From the NCBI GenBank assembly GCA_913063225.1, contig CAJXYP010000020.1:1-64000 (forward strand): a DNA stretch of 64,000 nucleotides, given 5' to 3'. Positions 16,113-27,387 of this stretch are shown piece by piece; within the stretch, counting starts at the first letter, position 1, and each line of letters starts with the position of its first letter. This DNA comes from an uncultured Cellvibrionales bacterium. GTDB lineage: Bacteria > Pseudomonadota > Gammaproteobacteria > Pseudomonadales > GM7GCV1. The notes beneath the pieces are model-generated. The model saw only the letters and a list, made by a program, of their open reading frames with translations, did not search any database and was not told the DNA's origin. Both the position numbers and the translations under genes were made by a program.

Positions 16113-16820
16113 TTAGCTGATATTGCCAGTGGTTCGCACTCGCTTGCTGCCTGCTATAAGCGGGTCAGCGGCTGCCAGACGTCGTTTTTCAATTCTGTCG
16201 TCAATTATATTCTTTAGGGCTATCAAAAACCCTGTTATCAAAAACGCACCAGGAGGCAATACCGCAATTAGCAGTCCTGATTCAATGTGGAGTAGGTCAA
16301 TTTCCCAGTTCGCTGCTATGGGTCCAAAAAGTAAATCCATATCAGCAAATAGAGTGCCATAACCTAGTATTTCGCGAATAGCGCCGAGGACCACTAGTAC
16401 CAATCCAAACCCCATGGCCATCATAAACCCGTCTACCGCCGAGGGAAGAACAGGGTTTTTACTGGCAAAGGCCTCGGCTCGTCCGAGTATGGTGCAGTTG
16501 GTGACAATAAGTGGAATGAAAATGCCCAATATTTGATAGAGCTCAAAGGTAAAGGCTTTCATCACCAATTCGGTGCAAGTGGTAAAGGCCGCAATAATCA
16601 TCACAAAGGCGGGCAACCTGATCACATCCGTAACTCGATTTCTGACTAAGGAAACCACGATATTAGAACCGGTTAGCACTAGCATGGTTGCTAGCCCTAA
16701 TCCGAGCGCGTTGACCACGCTACCGGTAACCGCCAACAGAGGGCATAGGCCTAACAGCTGAACAAGGGCCGGGTTTTTATTCCATAGGCCATCACGGCTA
16801 ATGCCTGCATAATCACTCAT
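16113..16820 (-). CDS. rnfE: Rnf electron transport complex subunit RnfE
   Basis: A 235-residue, six-helix membrane protein of the RnfA/RnfE family. [27 protein letters not shown] is the first conserved block and [19 protein letters not shown] the second. The Cys-containing motifs ([17 protein letters not shown]) are those that bind the membrane [2Fe-2S] cluster between RnfA and RnfE. It overlaps rnfG by four bases and is followed at 10 bases by pdxH. It is the last of the six subunits in the rnfABCDGE order. Confidence 0.95.
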   Translation of the reverse strand: MSDYAGISRDGLWNKNPALVQLLGLCPLLAVTGSVVNALGLGLATMLVLTGSNIVVSLVRNRVTDVIRLPAFVMIIAAFTTCTELVMKAFTFELYQILGIFIPLIVTNCTILGRAEAFASKNPVLPSAVDGFMMAMGFGLVLVVLGAIREILGYGTLFADMDLLFGPIAANWEIDLLHIESGLLIAVLPPGAFLITGFLIALKNIIDDRIEKRRLAAADPLIAGSKRVRTTGNIS

Positions 16821-17587
16821 GGGGTTGCCTCTGCTTCTGATAAGGGGCTCTCTGATAGGGGGTTTTCTGATGCGGCGTCCACTGATAGCGCGTCAGCTAA
16901 TACAGCGCTCTGAGTTAAAGCGTCACTTGCCAAGGCTAATAAGTCGGCTTGATACGCCCTATAAAAAAGCAAAACTGACTCGACCTGCGCTACGACAGCG
17001 CGGGGAGTAATGGTTGCGCCGGTAAATGCATCAAAAGTACCGCCGTCTTTCTTCACGGCCCAGCCGTTAGGTGGGTTATCTAAAGATTTACCCGTGAAAC
17101 CAAAAATCCAGTCGCTCTTCTTCGCGTCTACTTTATCGCCAAGCCCAGGTGTTTCTCTGTGTTCTGTCGCTCGAACACCGGTAACGGAGCCTTCAAGATC
17201 TATACCCACTAACAAGCGGATGCCACCTGAATAGCCTTCAGGGGCCACGCTTGGCACTATAAATGCAACCGCAGCACCGGAATTATTTCGAACTACCTGA
17301 ATGCTTTCACCAGACTCCAAATCAAGCAATGCCAGGTGGTTTTCCGGCACGGGAATACGGTCTTCAATATCCACATTGTGCAAAGGCAGTGAGTCAACCA
17401 CATCAAGTAATGCACGTTGTTCCACTATGGCTTGAGATATGGCAATTCGTTCTTCCGTGCTGGAGAAGGTGCCTCCTAAAATAGCGGCGGCAATCACTGC
17501 AAATACGCCCAGCTTAAATGCATTGTTAACCGCGGGGTGTTGTCGGTCTATAAAACTGGCTACTTTGGAAGGGTCAGAATTAGTCAT
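16817..17587 (-). CDS. rnfG: Rnf complex subunit RnfG, covalent flavoprotein
   Basis: A 256-residue subunit with one N-terminal helix (about residues 22-42) and a periplasmic FMN_bind domain. [10 protein letters not shown] near residue 190 carries the SGAT-like motif whose second Thr takes covalent FMN from the ApbE flavin transferase. [13 protein letters not shown] is another family block. The C-terminal 35 residues are an Ala/Ser/Asp/Glu-rich tail ([17 protein letters not shown]), longer than in E. coli. It overlaps rnfD and rnfE by four bases each, implying coupled translation. Confidence 0.94.
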   Translation of the reverse strand: MTNSDPSKVASFIDRQHPAVNNAFKLGVFAVIAAAILGGTFSSTEERIAISQAIVEQRALLDVVDSLPLHNVDIEDRIPVPENHLALLDLESGESIQVVRNNSGAAVAFIVPSVAPEGYSGGIRLLVGIDLEGSVTGVRATEHRETPGLGDKVDAKKSDWIFGFTGKSLDNPPNGWAVKKDGGTFDAFTGATITPRAVVAQVESVLLFYRAYQADLLALASDALTQSAVLADALSVDAASENPLSESPLSEAEATP

Positions 17588-18663
17588 TCTGATTCCTCTC
17601 CAATTTTGACCTTATTACGCTCTTTGTGACCATAGGTGCGCGGCTGCGTGTAATAGTCGATTGTGGGTGCAGCAAAGTTCATTAGCATAACGGCGAACGC
17701 TATAGCGTCCGGATAGCTGCCCCAGGATCGAATAACAAAAACTAATACGCCAACGCCAACGCCAAATAGTAGGCGCCCCAGATTGCTGGTCGCTCCGGAT
17801 ACCGGGTCAGTAATTATGAAGAAGGCCCCGAGCATTGTTGCGCCACTCATAAGGTGGAACCAACTAGAACCCTTGGACGCCGAGCTGCCGCCATCAAAAA
17901 ACATCAATGGCAAAATTGCCAAGGCAACCAACATTCCAACAGGGGCATGCCAGGTGAATACTTTGCGAAAAATCAGGTAAATTCCACCGAGTAGGAACCC
18001 AATGCTTACCCATTCAAAGCCGACAGTGTTTAAACGGGCTTCAGAAAAAACGGCTTGTTCCACGTAAAGTTGATCCAGTAACAAACTTTTATTCTGTTTC
18101 AGGATATCCAAGGGCGTTGCCGAGGTGATGGCGTCAATGCCTGTATTTACAGTAGATCCGAAGATAATACTAATAGATTGCAACAGGTCGGGCAGAGCCG
18201 CAGTTTCAGGTAATATAGGGCCAGGAGTGACCCACTGGGTCATTTGAACAGGGAATGATAGTAGTAATACTACATAACCGACCATGGCTGGATTGAAGGG
18301 GTTGTAGCCGAGCCCGCCGTAAAGATGTTTTGCAATAACAATGGCAAACAATATACCGATGCCCGAAACCCAAAAAGGTGCGTAGGGCGGTATCGCTAGC
18401 GCTAATAGCACGGCAGTAACCAGGGCGCTCATATCCTTTATATAAAAAAGAATCGGCCGGCCGCGCATTTTCATTACGCAAGCTTCCATGGTGATTGCTA
18501 GTAGGCTGCACCAAATTACATTTACGAAGGTACCCCAGCCGAAGAACCAGGTTATGGCCGCCAACCCGGGAATCGTAGCCAGTAAAAGTTCCGCCATTAA
18601 TACATTGGCGTTGCGCGCGCGACCTTTGTGGGTATGTGGTGAGGAAGATGTCGCGATAATCAT
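17584..18663 (-). CDS. rnfD: Rnf complex subunit RnfD
   Basis: A 359-residue polytopic membrane protein of the NqrB/RnfD family. The block GLGYNPFNPAMVGYVVLL and the segment FHLMSGATMLGAFFIITDPVSGAT are both diagnostic. RnfD proteins bind FMN covalently on a Thr in a GAT motif and riboflavin non-covalently; an equivalent Thr (D-A-I-T-S-A-T-P at about residue 178) is visible here. It probably forms part of the ion path. It overlaps rnfC and rnfG ends by one and four bases. Confidence 0.94.
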   Translation of the reverse strand: MIIATSSSPHTHKGRARNANVLMAELLLATIPGLAAITWFFGWGTFVNVIWCSLLAITMEACVMKMRGRPILFYIKDMSALVTAVLLALAIPPYAPFWVSGIGILFAIVIAKHLYGGLGYNPFNPAMVGYVVLLLSFPVQMTQWVTPGPILPETAALPDLLQSISIIFGSTVNTGIDAITSATPLDILKQNKSLLLDQLYVEQAVFSEARLNTVGFEWVSIGFLLGGIYLIFRKVFTWHAPVGMLVALAILPLMFFDGGSSASKGSSWFHLMSGATMLGAFFIITDPVSGATSNLGRLLFGVGVGVLVFVIRSWGSYPDAIAFAVMLMNFAAPTIDYYTQPRTYGHKERNKVKIGEESE

Positions 18664-20681
18664 TAAGATTCTTGCTCTGAATTCTGTTCTGATTCTAGTT
18701 CAACCAGACGGCTCTGAGCCTCCTGCTGCTTAGTGAGTAGTTTTTCCAATCCATTCTCTAGAGCTTCGAGCGTATCAGAGCTTTCTAGTCTCGCCATTTT
18801 TACTCGATCTTCGGCTTTGTCAATGCGCTTTGCTAAAGATTCTAGGCTTTGTTCAAGCTTCTCTGTTTCTGAAAGCTCTCCCTGCTGCAGAGCCTTAAGC
18901 TTTGCTCGCTCAATAGCGGCGGAAGCAGAGTCTTGAGGCTCTGGCTCTATCGGTTTGTTAGACGCTTGATCAATGAGGGAGACCGAAGTTTGATCTTCGA
19001 AGCGTTGCAACTGTGCGTTTGCGTTCGCCAATTCTGATTCCAAAGGCTTAATGTCGGTATCAGTATCAGCGGCTTTAATTTTCTTCTGAATACTTTTTAC
19101 GCGGTCCTGCAGAGATTGCCGCTGAACCTGGTGAGTTTGATCAATCGATGGAGATTTGGCTTCCTCAGCGGACTGGGCTTTAACCCTGGCCATAGCTGCG
19201 GCAACCATATCTTCATCGGTAGAGACAGACTTAGAAGCTGCCTGCTTTTCTTTAGCGGCCTGCATACGCGCAGCTCGCTTAACCTCGCGCTCTTGAGTCT
19301 CGCGTTCAATGCGTTCGTTTCGCACTTCAAAACGACGCCGAGCACGATCCGAAGCTATTCTTTCCCGGTCCGCCTCTCTGATGGCACCCTTTGACGCCCT
19401 ATAGTATTGAACTAGCGGGATATTGCTCGGGCAAACATAGGAACATGCACCGCATTCAATGCAGTCAAAAAGATTGTGGTTTTGCAGGTTGTGGTGATCT
19501 TCAGCCTGAGCAAACCAGAACAACTGTTGAGGTAGTAACTGAGCCGGGCAAACTTCAGCACAGGTACCGCATCGAATGCAGGCTTGTGCGGGCTCTGGAT
19601 CAGGCAGTTCTTCAGCACTGGGTACTAAAACACAGTTGGTGATTTTCAATACCGGAGTGTTCAGGTCTGGCATAGCAAAACCCATCATGGGGCCACCCAG
19701 AACCATCTTATGCGTCTTTTCTACATTCAGCCCTAAAAGCGGCAATAGCTCTGACAAGGTAGTACCGATGCGCACTCTGTAATTGCCGGATTGCTCTAAA
19801 TTCTCACCAACAATGGTAGTTATGCGAGAAGTAAGTACCTCTCCTTTGGTAACAGCATCCAAAGCTGCGACAGCTGTACCAGGGTTGTGCACCATAATGC
19901 CAAGATTTACCGGCAATTTTCCGGAAGGTACTTCCAGTCCGGTTAGTATCTGAATTAGCTGCTTCTCTCCACCGGATGGATACTTGGTGGGAACAGTCAC
20001 GACCTCTATAGAGCTATCCTCAGCCGCTTTTGTCAGCGCTTCGATAGCGTCCGCTTTGTTGTCCTCAATACCTATAAGTACTTGCTTAGGTTCGCCAAGA
20101 ATATGGGCCAGCAGCTGAATGCCTTGGATTAACTGATCCGGAAATTCACGCATAAGGCAGTGGTCAGCGGTTATATAAGGTTCGCATTCTGATCCGTTGA
20201 TTATGAGTGTGTTCACACTAGAAATCGGGTTGAGTTTTATATGAGTGGGAAATCCAGCGCCACCCAATCCGGCAATGCCTGCCTCACTTATTCGAGCGAC
20301 TAGCGCTTCTGTTTTGACCTGTCGGAAATCTTCTATCGGATCTAGGGTAACGAACTCGTCCAGCCCATCTCCCTGAATGACAATCGCTCTGCCGGGGTTA
20401 CCTGATGGGTGAGATATAAGTCGATCTTCTATGGCAACTACGGTGCCAGAGATGCTTGCGTGAATTGCTGCGCTGAAACCACCGCTTGGTTTAGCAACCA
20501 TTTGTCCGCGCTTAACCCTGTCGCCAATGGCAACACAGGGAATGGCTGGTGCGCCTACATGCATACTTAATGGCAAGACTACTAAGCTGGGCAGTGGCGC
20601 TTCCTTCAGCGTATTCTGAAGCGATTGCGCTTTATTCTCAGGAGGGTGCACACCACCGTGGATATCCCAGATCTTTCTCAC
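18663..20681 (-). CDS. rnfC: Rnf complex subunit RnfC
   Basis: A 672-residue peripheral subunit that takes or gives NADH electrons. The N-terminus has [22 protein letters not shown] (about residue 145) is the flavin/NADH-binding SLBB-associated region. Two [4Fe-4S] motifs, [12 protein letters not shown] and [12 protein letters not shown], sit around residues 370-420. The last 230 residues are charged and coiled-coil-like ([19 protein letters not shown] and many Glu/Lys heptads), a variable tail that is common in gammaproteobacterial RnfC. The start is GTG at 20681, overlapping rnfB by four bases. Confidence 0.95.
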   Translation of the reverse strand: MRKIWDIHGGVHPPENKAQSLQNTLKEAPLPSLVVLPLSMHVGAPAIPCVAIGDRVKRGQMVAKPSGGFSAAIHASISGTVVAIEDRLISHPSGNPGRAIVIQGDGLDEFVTLDPIEDFRQVKTEALVARISEAGIAGLGGAGFPTHIKLNPISSVNTLIINGSECEPYITADHCLMREFPDQLIQGIQLLAHILGEPKQVLIGIEDNKADAIEALTKAAEDSSIEVVTVPTKYPSGGEKQLIQILTGLEVPSGKLPVNLGIMVHNPGTAVAALDAVTKGEVLTSRITTIVGENLEQSGNYRVRIGTTLSELLPLLGLNVEKTHKMVLGGPMMGFAMPDLNTPVLKITNCVLVPSAEELPDPEPAQACIRCGTCAEVCPAQLLPQQLFWFAQAEDHHNLQNHNLFDCIECGACSYVCPSNIPLVQYYRASKGAIREADRERIASDRARRRFEVRNERIERETQEREVKRAARMQAAKEKQAASKSVSTDEDMVAAAMARVKAQSAEEAKSPSIDQTHQVQRQSLQDRVKSIQKKIKAADTDTDIKPLESELANANAQLQRFEDQTSVSLIDQASNKPIEPEPQDSASAAIERAKLKALQQGELSETEKLEQSLESLAKRIDKAEDRVKMARLESSDTLEALENGLEKLLTKQQEAQSRLVELESEQNSEQES

Positions 20682-21325
20682 GAAGCTCGATCTCCGTTTT
20701 GACCTGAATCGTGATCAGAACCAATAAGATCTTGGGGCTGCATATTGCCTAATACTTCACGTTTAGTTGGTGGTAGCTTCCAAGCCCAATCAGACAAGCC
20801 TTGTTCAACGGGCAGCATATCTATGCAGTCCACTGGGCAAGGCTCAACACATAGATCACAACCTGTGCACTCTGAAACAATTACCGTATGCATTTGCTTG
20901 GCAGCGCCCAATATGGCGTCTACCGGGCAGGCCTGGATGCACTTGGTGCAACCAATACACAGGTCTTCATGGATATAAGCAACCGTTTTAACTTCGGCTT
21001 CGACACCATGCTCAGCGTCCAAGGGAATAGCTTCGACACCAAGTAAGTCTGCTAGAGACTGGATAGTTGAATGGCCTCCGGGTGGGCAGCGATTGATATC
21101 GGCTTTGCCCTCTGCAATCGCAGTGGCGTAGGGCTTGCAGCCAGGATATCCGCATTGACCACATTGGGTTTGAGGCAGCAGCGTATCTATTTGCTCAATA
21201 AGGGGGTCACCCTCAACTTTAAATTTAACTGATGCGGCGCCTAAAATCGCACCGAACAGAACCGCTAGCCCGGTAAGCGTCAGAATAGCGATGACAACAA
21301 TGTGTTCGATAAAAAATCCGGTCAC
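20678..21325 (-). CDS. rnfB: Rnf complex subunit RnfB, ferredoxin-like
   Basis: A 215-residue subunit with one N-terminal helix. The motif [13 protein letters not shown] near residue 55 is the Fe-S domain that accepts electrons from ferredoxin. Two [4Fe-4S] motifs follow, [12 protein letters not shown] and [12 protein letters not shown]. It starts at GTG 21325, two bases after the rnfA stop. It passes electrons between ferredoxin and the membrane subunits. Confidence 0.95.
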   Translation of the reverse strand: MTGFFIEHIVVIAILTLTGLAVLFGAILGAASVKFKVEGDPLIEQIDTLLPQTQCGQCGYPGCKPYATAIAEGKADINRCPPGGHSTIQSLADLLGVEAIPLDAEHGVEAEVKTVAYIHEDLCIGCTKCIQACPVDAILGAAKQMHTVIVSECTGCDLCVEPCPVDCIDMLPVEQGLSDWAWKLPPTKREVLGNMQPQDLIGSDHDSGQNGDRAS

Positions 21326-21327
21326 GT

Positions 21328-21903
21328 TCAGACCAAACCGCCAAAGCCCATAAAGGCAAGCGACATCAGTCCGGCTGTGATCATGCCGATAGCTGCACCA
21401 CGAAAAGGTACCGGAGTGTCAGCAACAGTAATACGTTCGCGCATCGCCGCAAATAGTACTAGTACCAATGAAAATCCAACCGCAGCACCGAAGCCGTATA
21501 GCGCTGACTGAAAAAAGTTATGTGACTTAGTTACATTCTGCAGGGCCACGCCCAGTACCGCACAATTGGTAGTGATTAGCGGAATATATATTCCTAGTAC
21601 TCGATACAAAATAGGGCTGGTCTTTTCGATAAACATCTTCGAAAAAGATACCACAGCGGCAATCACCAAAATAAAGGATATGGTGGTCAAGAACTCCAGA
21701 CCAAAGGGCTGAAGTATTAAGCTGTTAACTAGATAACTGCAGACAGAAGCCAGGGTCAGAACAAAGGTTGTCGCGGCAGACATGCCTATCGCACTTTCGA
21801 GCTTGGTAGATACGCCCATAAACGGGCATAAACCAAGAAACTGCACCAGAACGAAATTGTTAACCAGTACAGTGGCGATCAAGATGGCAAAAAGTTCAGT
21901 CAT
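21328..21903 (-). CDS. rnfA: Rnf complex subunit RnfA, first gene of the rnf operon
   Basis: A 191-residue, six-helix membrane protein homologous to Rnf[26 protein letters not shown] and [14 protein letters not shown] carry the conserved Cys residues of the shared [2Fe-2S] site. Gene order rnfA-B-C-D-G-E is the standard one, and all junctions are tight or overlapping, so this is one transcript. The promoter should lie in the 135 bases between it and metG. The complex couples ferredoxin:NAD+ electron flow to Na+ or H+ movement; which ion cannot be told here. Confidence 0.95.
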   Translation of the reverse strand: MTELFAILIATVLVNNFVLVQFLGLCPFMGVSTKLESAIGMSAATTFVLTLASVCSYLVNSLILQPFGLEFLTTISFILVIAAVVSFSKMFIEKTSPILYRVLGIYIPLITTNCAVLGVALQNVTKSHNFFQSALYGFGAAVGFSLVLVLFAAMRERITVADTPVPFRGAAIGMITAGLMSLAFMGFGGLV

Positions 21904-22038
21904 ACTGAGATGCTAAGCCTCTAAAGCGGTGTGATCCGCTGTGTATTTAATACCGCGTATTATCCGAGCTGTCCGATCTGCGATCAAGGCATATAAACTT
22001 CAAACGAAATAACTAAAAGTAATAAGAAGCTTCCAGTT

Positions 22039-24084
22039 TTAGGCTATGGGCATTCCCGGTACTGCGTCAGAATCGACCTCAAGTAACCAAAGCTGCTCTC
22101 CCTCTCCAGCACAGAGGACCATACCCTCGGAGACGCCAAACTTCATTTTGCGCGGCTGTAGATTGGCTACTACAACGGTCAGGCGACCTTTGAGGTCTTC
22201 CGGCTGATAGTGGGATTTTATGCCACTAAATACATTAATGGTCTTGTCGCCTATATCTAGTGTTAGCTGCAGTAACTTGTCAGCTCCCTCAACATGATTG
22301 GCCTCTAGGATTTTGGCAACACGCAAATCAATTTTCGCAAAGTCGGAAAATTCAATAATATCGGAGGCGGTATCCTTTGACGTCGCTTGTGCTTCCGGCG
22401 CAGCGGCTGGTGCGCCCGCTGTTGATCGGTTTTCTTCTTGCATAAGCTCAACCTGCTTGGGTTCTATGCGGTTCATTAGCGGTGTAAATACACTGATCTC
22501 GTGATTAAAAAGAGGTTTTGGCTCTGAATGCCAATCCAAATCATCATTTAAGAAGGCGACGCATTTCTCGGCCATCTCAGGCAGGATAGGGCGCAAATAA
22601 ATCATAAGTAGCCTAAACAGGTTGATGCCATCGCTGCAGACTGCGATGGCCTCGGTTCTAGTTTCGTCAGACTTAGCGAGCTTCCAAGGTTCTTTGGCCG
22701 CAATATATTCGTTTACCATATCTGCCACAGTCATTATTTCCCGCACCGCACGGCTGAATTCTCTATTCTCGTAATGCTCGGCTACTCTGTCGCCAACAAC
22801 CCGTGCTTTCTCCCAGAGTTCCTGGTTCCAGATCGTTGGCCCTAAGGACCCGCCATTGAGCTTATGAACAAAACCTGAGCAGCGGCTGGCTATATTGACA
22901 AGTTTGCCTACCAAATCAGAATTTACCCGAGCTACAAAATCCTCTAGATTGAGGTCGATATCATCAACACCTGAACCCAGTTTTGCAGCATAGTAGTAAC
23001 GCAGTGGCTCAGTAGGAAGGTGTTTAGTCCAGCTATGTGCATTGATAAAAGTGCCACGGGACTTAGACATCTTTGTGCCATTTACCGTTACAAAGCCGTG
23101 AGCAAACACGCCTGTCGGTAATCGATAACCGGCTGACTTAAGCATTGCGGGCCAAAACAATCCGTGGAAGTTAATAATATCTTTGCCGATAAAGTGATAG
23201 AGCTCAGTATCTGAACCATCTCTCCAGAATTCGTCAAATACGGCATCAGCATCCAGCTCCTTATCCGCGCCCTGCTGATTGGATAGCAGATTCTTGAAGC
23301 TCGCCATATAGCCAATCGGGGCGTCCAACCAAACATAGAAGTACTTACCTGGTTGATCTGGAATTTCAAAGCCAAAGTAGGGTGCGTCTCGGCTGATATC
23401 CCAAGCCTGTAGGCCTTCTTCGACCCATTCGCTAAGCTTGTTTGAAATTTCAGTTTGCAGCCGCCCCGAAGCTAGCCATTCACGCAAGAATTGTTCGAAC
23501 TGCGGCAGGTCAAAGAAAAAGTGATCTGATTCTTTTTGTACCGGAGTTGAGCCGGATAAGGCTGATACCGCATCGATAAGATCGTTTGGCGCATATGTAG
23601 CCCCGCAAACTTCACAGTTGTCACCGTATTGGTCCAGGGTCTTGCAGCGAGGGCAAGTGCCTTTGATAAAACGATCAGCCAGAAAAATACCTTTTTCTTG
23701 ATCGAAAGCTTGAGTAATTCTCTTCTGAGTTATGTGTCCGTTGGCCAACAGTGATTGATAAATACTGTTGGAAAATTCACGGTTCTCTTCCGAGTGTGTT
23801 GAATAGTAATTATCTACTGAGATATGAAAGTCTGCGAAGTCACGCTCGTGCAACGTTTGGATTTTGGCAATATGTTCTTCAGCGGTTATACCAGCCTCTT
23901 CGGCCTTGAGCATAATTGCCGTACCGTGGGCATCATCTGCGCACACGTAATAGCATTGATTACCTCGGTGTCGCTGGAATCTGCACCAAATATCTGTCTG
24001 AATCTCTTCGAGCATATGGCCCAAATGTAAGGGCGAATTTGCGTAGGGTAGTGCACTGGTGACGAGTATGCGGCGTTGGCTCAT
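22039..24084 (-). CDS. metG: Methionyl-tRNA synthetase
   Basis: A 681-residue class I synthetase. [14 protein letters not shown] at residues 10-23 is the HIGH-type ATP motif. Zinc knuckles are [29 protein letters not shown] is the KMSKS loop. The anticodon-binding helical domain has [17 protein letters not shown]-terminal EMAP/Trbp111-like tRNA-binding and dimerisation domain (about residues 575-681, [27 protein letters not shown]) completes the full-length dimeric form. It charges tRNA-Met for initiation and elongation. It lies upstream of rnfA on the same strand with a 135-base gap. Confidence 0.97.
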   Translation of the reverse strand: MSQRRILVTSALPYANSPLHLGHMLEEIQTDIWCRFQRHRGNQCYYVCADDAHGTAIMLKAEEAGITAEEHIAKIQTLHERDFADFHISVDNYYSTHSEENREFSNSIYQSLLANGHITQKRITQAFDQEKGIFLADRFIKGTCPRCKTLDQYGDNCEVCGATYAPNDLIDAVSALSGSTPVQKESDHFFFDLPQFEQFLREWLASGRLQTEISNKLSEWVEEGLQAWDISRDAPYFGFEIPDQPGKYFYVWLDAPIGYMASFKNLLSNQQGADKELDADAVFDEFWRDGSDTELYHFIGKDIINFHGLFWPAMLKSAGYRLPTGVFAHGFVTVNGTKMSKSRGTFINAHSWTKHLPTEPLRYYYAAKLGSGVDDIDLNLEDFVARVNSDLVGKLVNIASRCSGFVHKLNGGSLGPTIWNQELWEKARVVGDRVAEHYENREFSRAVREIMTVADMVNEYIAAKEPWKLAKSDETRTEAIAVCSDGINLFRLLMIYLRPILPEMAEKCVAFLNDDLDWHSEPKPLFNHEISVFTPLMNRIEPKQVELMQEENRSTAGAPAAAPEAQATSKDTASDIIEFSDFAKIDLRVAKILEANHVEGADKLLQLTLDIGDKTINVFSGIKSHYQPEDLKGRLTVVVANLQPRKMKFGVSEGMVLCAGEGEQLWLLEVDSDAVPGMPIA

Positions 24085-24238
24085 TTGTAGGGCCTGTTGC
24101 TCCTTATGGATAAGGGGATTTTAAGGGCCGCAATATACCGATAATTCATTAAGTTTGCGACCCAAAAGGCCCTATTGGGCTTGCCTAACCAAGTTGCCAA
24201 TGTAACCATCGGTATCCAAATTGGGGTATGGTAATTCA

Positions 24239-25438
24239 ATGAAAACAATCGCCTTGGCGTGGCCGATATTATTGTTAAGCAATATGCTTATTGCTCAGGA
24301 AATGGATTTCGGGGTTTGCATCACTGACTTTCAGGAGCAAGCTAGAAAAGAATCGATTTCTGAACGAGTAATCGTTGATGTCCTCGGCAACCTTCAGCCT
24401 CAGAATCGAGTTATAGAGCTAGATAAATCGCAGCCTGAATTTGTGCAAACCTTCGCCCATTATTTTAATTTGAGAGTATCTCAAAGTCGTATTGATAAGG
24501 GCCGCGAGCTCTACAATCAGCATCGGGAATTTCTTGCAGCCCTCACGGACGAATATGGAGTTCCTGGGCAATACCTGATTGCTTTTTGGGGTTTGGAAAC
24601 CAATTTTGGCGGCTATCTAGGCACTATGCCCACTTTAGATTCTCTAGCCACTCTGGCCTGTGATCCACGGCGTAGTGCATTTTTTACCTCAGAGCTTATG
24701 GTCGCGCTTCAACTTTTGGAACGTGAATCATTGAGCCCTGACGAGATGGAGGGTTCCTGGGCTGGTGCCATGGGGCATACGCAGTTTATGCCGTCGAGTT
24801 ATTGGCAATACGCAGTAGACGGGGATGGTGACGGGCAAATAAATCTTTGGGCTAGCGAACAAGATGCACTTGCGTCTGGAGCTAATTTTCTTCAGGACCT
24901 AGGCTGGAACCGCAATGAGCGCTGGGGAAGAGAGGTTAAACTGCCGACAGATTTCTCTTATTTGGAGGCTGGGCTTGAGAATACTCGGAGCTTGGATGCC
25001 TGGTCAGCTGTTGGCTTGCTCCAAACTAATGGCACCACCTTACCTCAGGCGCATATGAATGGCTCCGTGCTCGTTCCTGCGGGTCACACCGGCCCGGCAT
25101 TTCTCGTTTACGACAATTTTTCTGTAATAATGAAGTGGAATAGATCTGAGTCCTATGCAATTGCTGTTGGTCGACTCGCAGATAGAATTGCGGGTGCAGG
25201 CGCTTTGTTTTCCACTCCTCCTGCGGATCAACCTGCACTTACTCGAGACCATCTCACAGAGATGCAGCAGGAACTTATAGATCGAGGATATGAACCTGGA
25301 GAAGCTGATGGTGTAATGGGACCAGCCACACGAGCAGCGCTTAGCGCATTCCAGACAGATTCCGACCTGATTGCGGACGGTTTTCCGCATTTGCAGTCTC
25401 TCAGAATCTTGAGCCCAGACACTGAGTTTGATCTTTAA
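24239..25438 (+). CDS. Lytic murein transglycosylase, MltB/SltB family
   Basis: From ATG 24239 a signal peptide (MKTIALAWPILLLSNMLIAQ) leads a 399-residue exported enzyme; a TTG at 24221 would add six residues. The SLT_2 domain (about residues 25-315) has FWGLETNFGG with the catalytic Glu, and SWAGAMGHTQFMPSSYWQYAVDGDGDG. A PG_binding_1 peptidoglycan-binding domain ends the protein (EADGVMGPATRAALSAFQ). There is no lipobox, so it is a soluble periplasmic form. It cleaves the MurNAc-GlcNAc bond with formation of 1,6-anhydroMurNAc. It overlaps the next gene by one base (TAATG) and starts a three-gene envelope operon. Confidence 0.9.
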   Translation: MKTIALAWPILLLSNMLIAQEMDFGVCITDFQEQARKESISERVIVDVLGNLQPQNRVIELDKSQPEFVQTFAHYFNLRVSQSRIDKGRELYNQHREFLAALTDEYGVPGQYLIAFWGLETNFGGYLGTMPTLDSLATLACDPRRSAFFTSELMVALQLLERESLSPDEMEGSWAGAMGHTQFMPSSYWQYAVDGDGDGQINLWASEQDALASGANFLQDLGWNRNERWGREVKLPTDFSYLEAGLENTRSLDAWSAVGLLQTNGTTLPQAHMNGSVLVPAGHTGPAFLVYDNFSVIMKWNRSESYAIAVGRLADRIAGAGALFSTPPADQPALTRDHLTEMQQELIDRGYEPGEADGVMGPATRAALSAFQTDSDLIADGFPHLQSLRILSPDTEFDL

Positions 25439-26304
25439 TGGAGGGGGACACCGGTTTGAAAAATTATCAAGAACTGCTAGAAACAAAATCTCTGTGGATA
25501 ATTTTGGTTATCGTATTGGCAGGTATCGGAATCGCGTCAGTAGTTTCTACCTCAGTACAGCAAGCTAGAGCTCCATCTACGCACCAATTTGCGACTACAG
25601 AAATACCAGACTTCGGGTCTATGCCCAATTTTGGCGAGCTACCGGATTTCTCTGCTTATACCAATGTTGACCAGTTAAAAGCCGCCTTTTTCAGCTATAT
25701 CGAACCCATGGTTGAATACAATAACGAGGTTGTTCTTGAACAAAGGCGGGCGCTTCTTTCTATTCAGGGAAGATCTTCAGATTGGGATTCACTAGCGCTC
25801 TTAGAACAGCAATTTATTCTGGCCTTAGCAGACGCATATAAATTGGACTGGAACCAGCAAGAAAAAAATGAGGTTTTAGTCAGCCTTCTCAAGCGTGTTG
25901 ATCAAATACCAGTCTCTCTGGCCCTAGTCCAGGCAGCAAAGGAATCAGGTTGGGGGCGCTCTAGATTTGCCGTAGAAGCAAATAATCTCTTCGGGCAATG
26001 GTGTTACTCAAGCGGCTGCGGTCTGGTGCCAGCCCGAAGGTTAGAAGGCGCGACCAATGAGGTTCAGAAATTCGATTCTGTGGCAGCGGCCATCTTTAGC
26101 TATATGAGAAACCTAAATACTCATAATAGCTATGAGGAATTGAGATCTATACGTGCCTCCTTGAGAGATAGTGGTGAGCCAGTCTCAGCTGATGCCTTAG
26201 CCGAAGGTCTGATTTATTATTCTCAGCGCAGAGAAGCTTATGTTGAGGAGATAAAAACGATGCTTATTCAGTATCGGGAATTTACTGAGCAAAGTAGGGC
26301 GTAG
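25438..26304 (+). CDS. Bax-like glucosaminidase-domain protein
   Basis: A 288-residue protein with one N-terminal membrane helix (about residues 18-40) and a glucosaminidase domain (PF01832 type) in the C-terminal half. PVSLALVQAAKESGWGRSRF and ANNLFGQWCYSSGCGLVPARR match E. coli Bax closely. The catalytic Glu is in AKESGWG. The first ATG overlaps the upstream stop. A TTG at 25456 has GGAGGGG at the right distance and may be the real start, giving 282 residues. It probably cleaves peptidoglycan from the periplasmic face of the inner membrane. Confidence 0.85.
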   Translation: MEGDTGLKNYQELLETKSLWIILVIVLAGIGIASVVSTSVQQARAPSTHQFATTEIPDFGSMPNFGELPDFSAYTNVDQLKAAFFSYIEPMVEYNNEVVLEQRRALLSIQGRSSDWDSLALLEQQFILALADAYKLDWNQQEKNEVLVSLLKRVDQIPVSLALVQAAKESGWGRSRFAVEANNLFGQWCYSSGCGLVPARRLEGATNEVQKFDSVAAAIFSYMRNLNTHNSYEELRSIRASLRDSGEPVSADALAEGLIYYSQRREAYVEEIKTMLIQYREFTEQSRA

Positions 26305-27387
26305 ATGCGCACCCATCTTTACCTGCGGCTAGTATGGATTGTAGCTCTGGTATTTTCAGGTGAAGTTGGCGCAGATGATTATGCAAGAGTATTGCTCTAT
26401 CACAACGTCAGCGATTCCACTCCAGCTTTAACAAGCGTTACGCCAGAAAAGTTCGAACAGCATCTAAATTATTTGGAGTTGGAAGGTTTTTCGGTGTTGC
26501 CGCTAACTGAGCTGCTGCATGCCATTGGTTCCGGTATTTCGCTTCCTGATAGAAGTATTGCTATCAGCTTCGATGACGCTTACCTGTCAGTATATGAACA
26601 GGCTTTTCCCTTGCTTAAATCGCGAGGCTGGCCGTTTAGCGTATTCGTATCAAGCGATGCAGTAGATTTTGGGTATGGCTCAGTAATGACCTGGTCAGAA
26701 CTTGCTGAACTGCAAGACTATGGTGCAGAAATAGGAGGTCATTCGGCATCCCATATGCATTTGCTTCGCCACTTAGATAATGAAACTGAAGACGAATGGC
26801 GTAACCGAATGGCCGGCGATATCGATCGAGGCAATAATCGTATCGAGGAGCAACTAGGAATTAGCCCTAGGTTATTTGCTTACCCCTACGGGGAGCATAG
26901 TGAGGAGACAAGAGACCTCGTGAATAAACGGGGGCTCTATGGATTGGCTCAGCAGTCCGGGGCCATCGGCCAGCTAACTGACTTCGCGCAGATTCCTCGA
27001 TATCCAATGGCGCAAAGCTTTGCGGGTATGGAGCGATTTGCTTTGGTAGTTAACAGCAGGCCGCTGCCAGTCACAGAAATAGATGGGGGCAGCTTAATCC
27101 GCATGGTCGGAGAGCCGAGCGGAGAAATCAGTTTTTCACTATTGTTGGGCGACTACCAAATAACTCAAATTGCTTGCTTCAGCAGCGATGGACAGCAGCT
27201 TCGGATTAAACGAACCGGTGCGCAGGTTCGGGTGGCCTTGCCAGATTTTGTTGCGGGACGAAATAAGATAAATTGCACAGCTCCGGCAATGCCGCGGTTG
27301 GGCTCGAATTCAGAGTCGGGTGTATTTTATTGGTTTTCAGAACAGTGGATAGTCAAGCATGCAAATGGAGACTGGGTTGCGGAGTAA
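26305..27387 (+). CDS. Exported polysaccharide deacetylase
   Basis: A 360-residue product with a signal peptide (MRTHLYLRLVWIVALVFSGEVGA). A NodB-type deacetylase domain covers about residues 28-225. VLLYHNVSD opens it; ISFDDAY gives the catalytic and metal Asp pair; GGHSASHMHLL gives the two metal His; FAYPYGEHSE is the third motif. The layout resembles the N-terminal part of PgaB/IcaB proteins. The last 130 residues form a domain I do not recognise. ATG 26305 directly follows the stop of the Bax-like gene. It would remove N-acetyl groups from peptidoglycan or an exopolysaccharide; the two upstream genes favour peptidoglycan. Confidence 0.85.
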   Translation: MRTHLYLRLVWIVALVFSGEVGADDYARVLLYHNVSDSTPALTSVTPEKFEQHLNYLELEGFSVLPLTELLHAIGSGISLPDRSIAISFDDAYLSVYEQAFPLLKSRGWPFSVFVSSDAVDFGYGSVMTWSELAELQDYGAEIGGHSASHMHLLRHLDNETEDEWRNRMAGDIDRGNNRIEEQLGISPRLFAYPYGEHSEETRDLVNKRGLYGLAQQSGAIGQLTDFAQIPRYPMAQSFAGMERFALVVNSRPLPVTEIDGGSLIRMVGEPSGEISFSLLLGDYQITQIACFSSDGQQLRIKRTGAQVRVALPDFVAGRNKINCTAPAMPRLGSNSESGVFYWFSEQWIVKHANGDWVAE

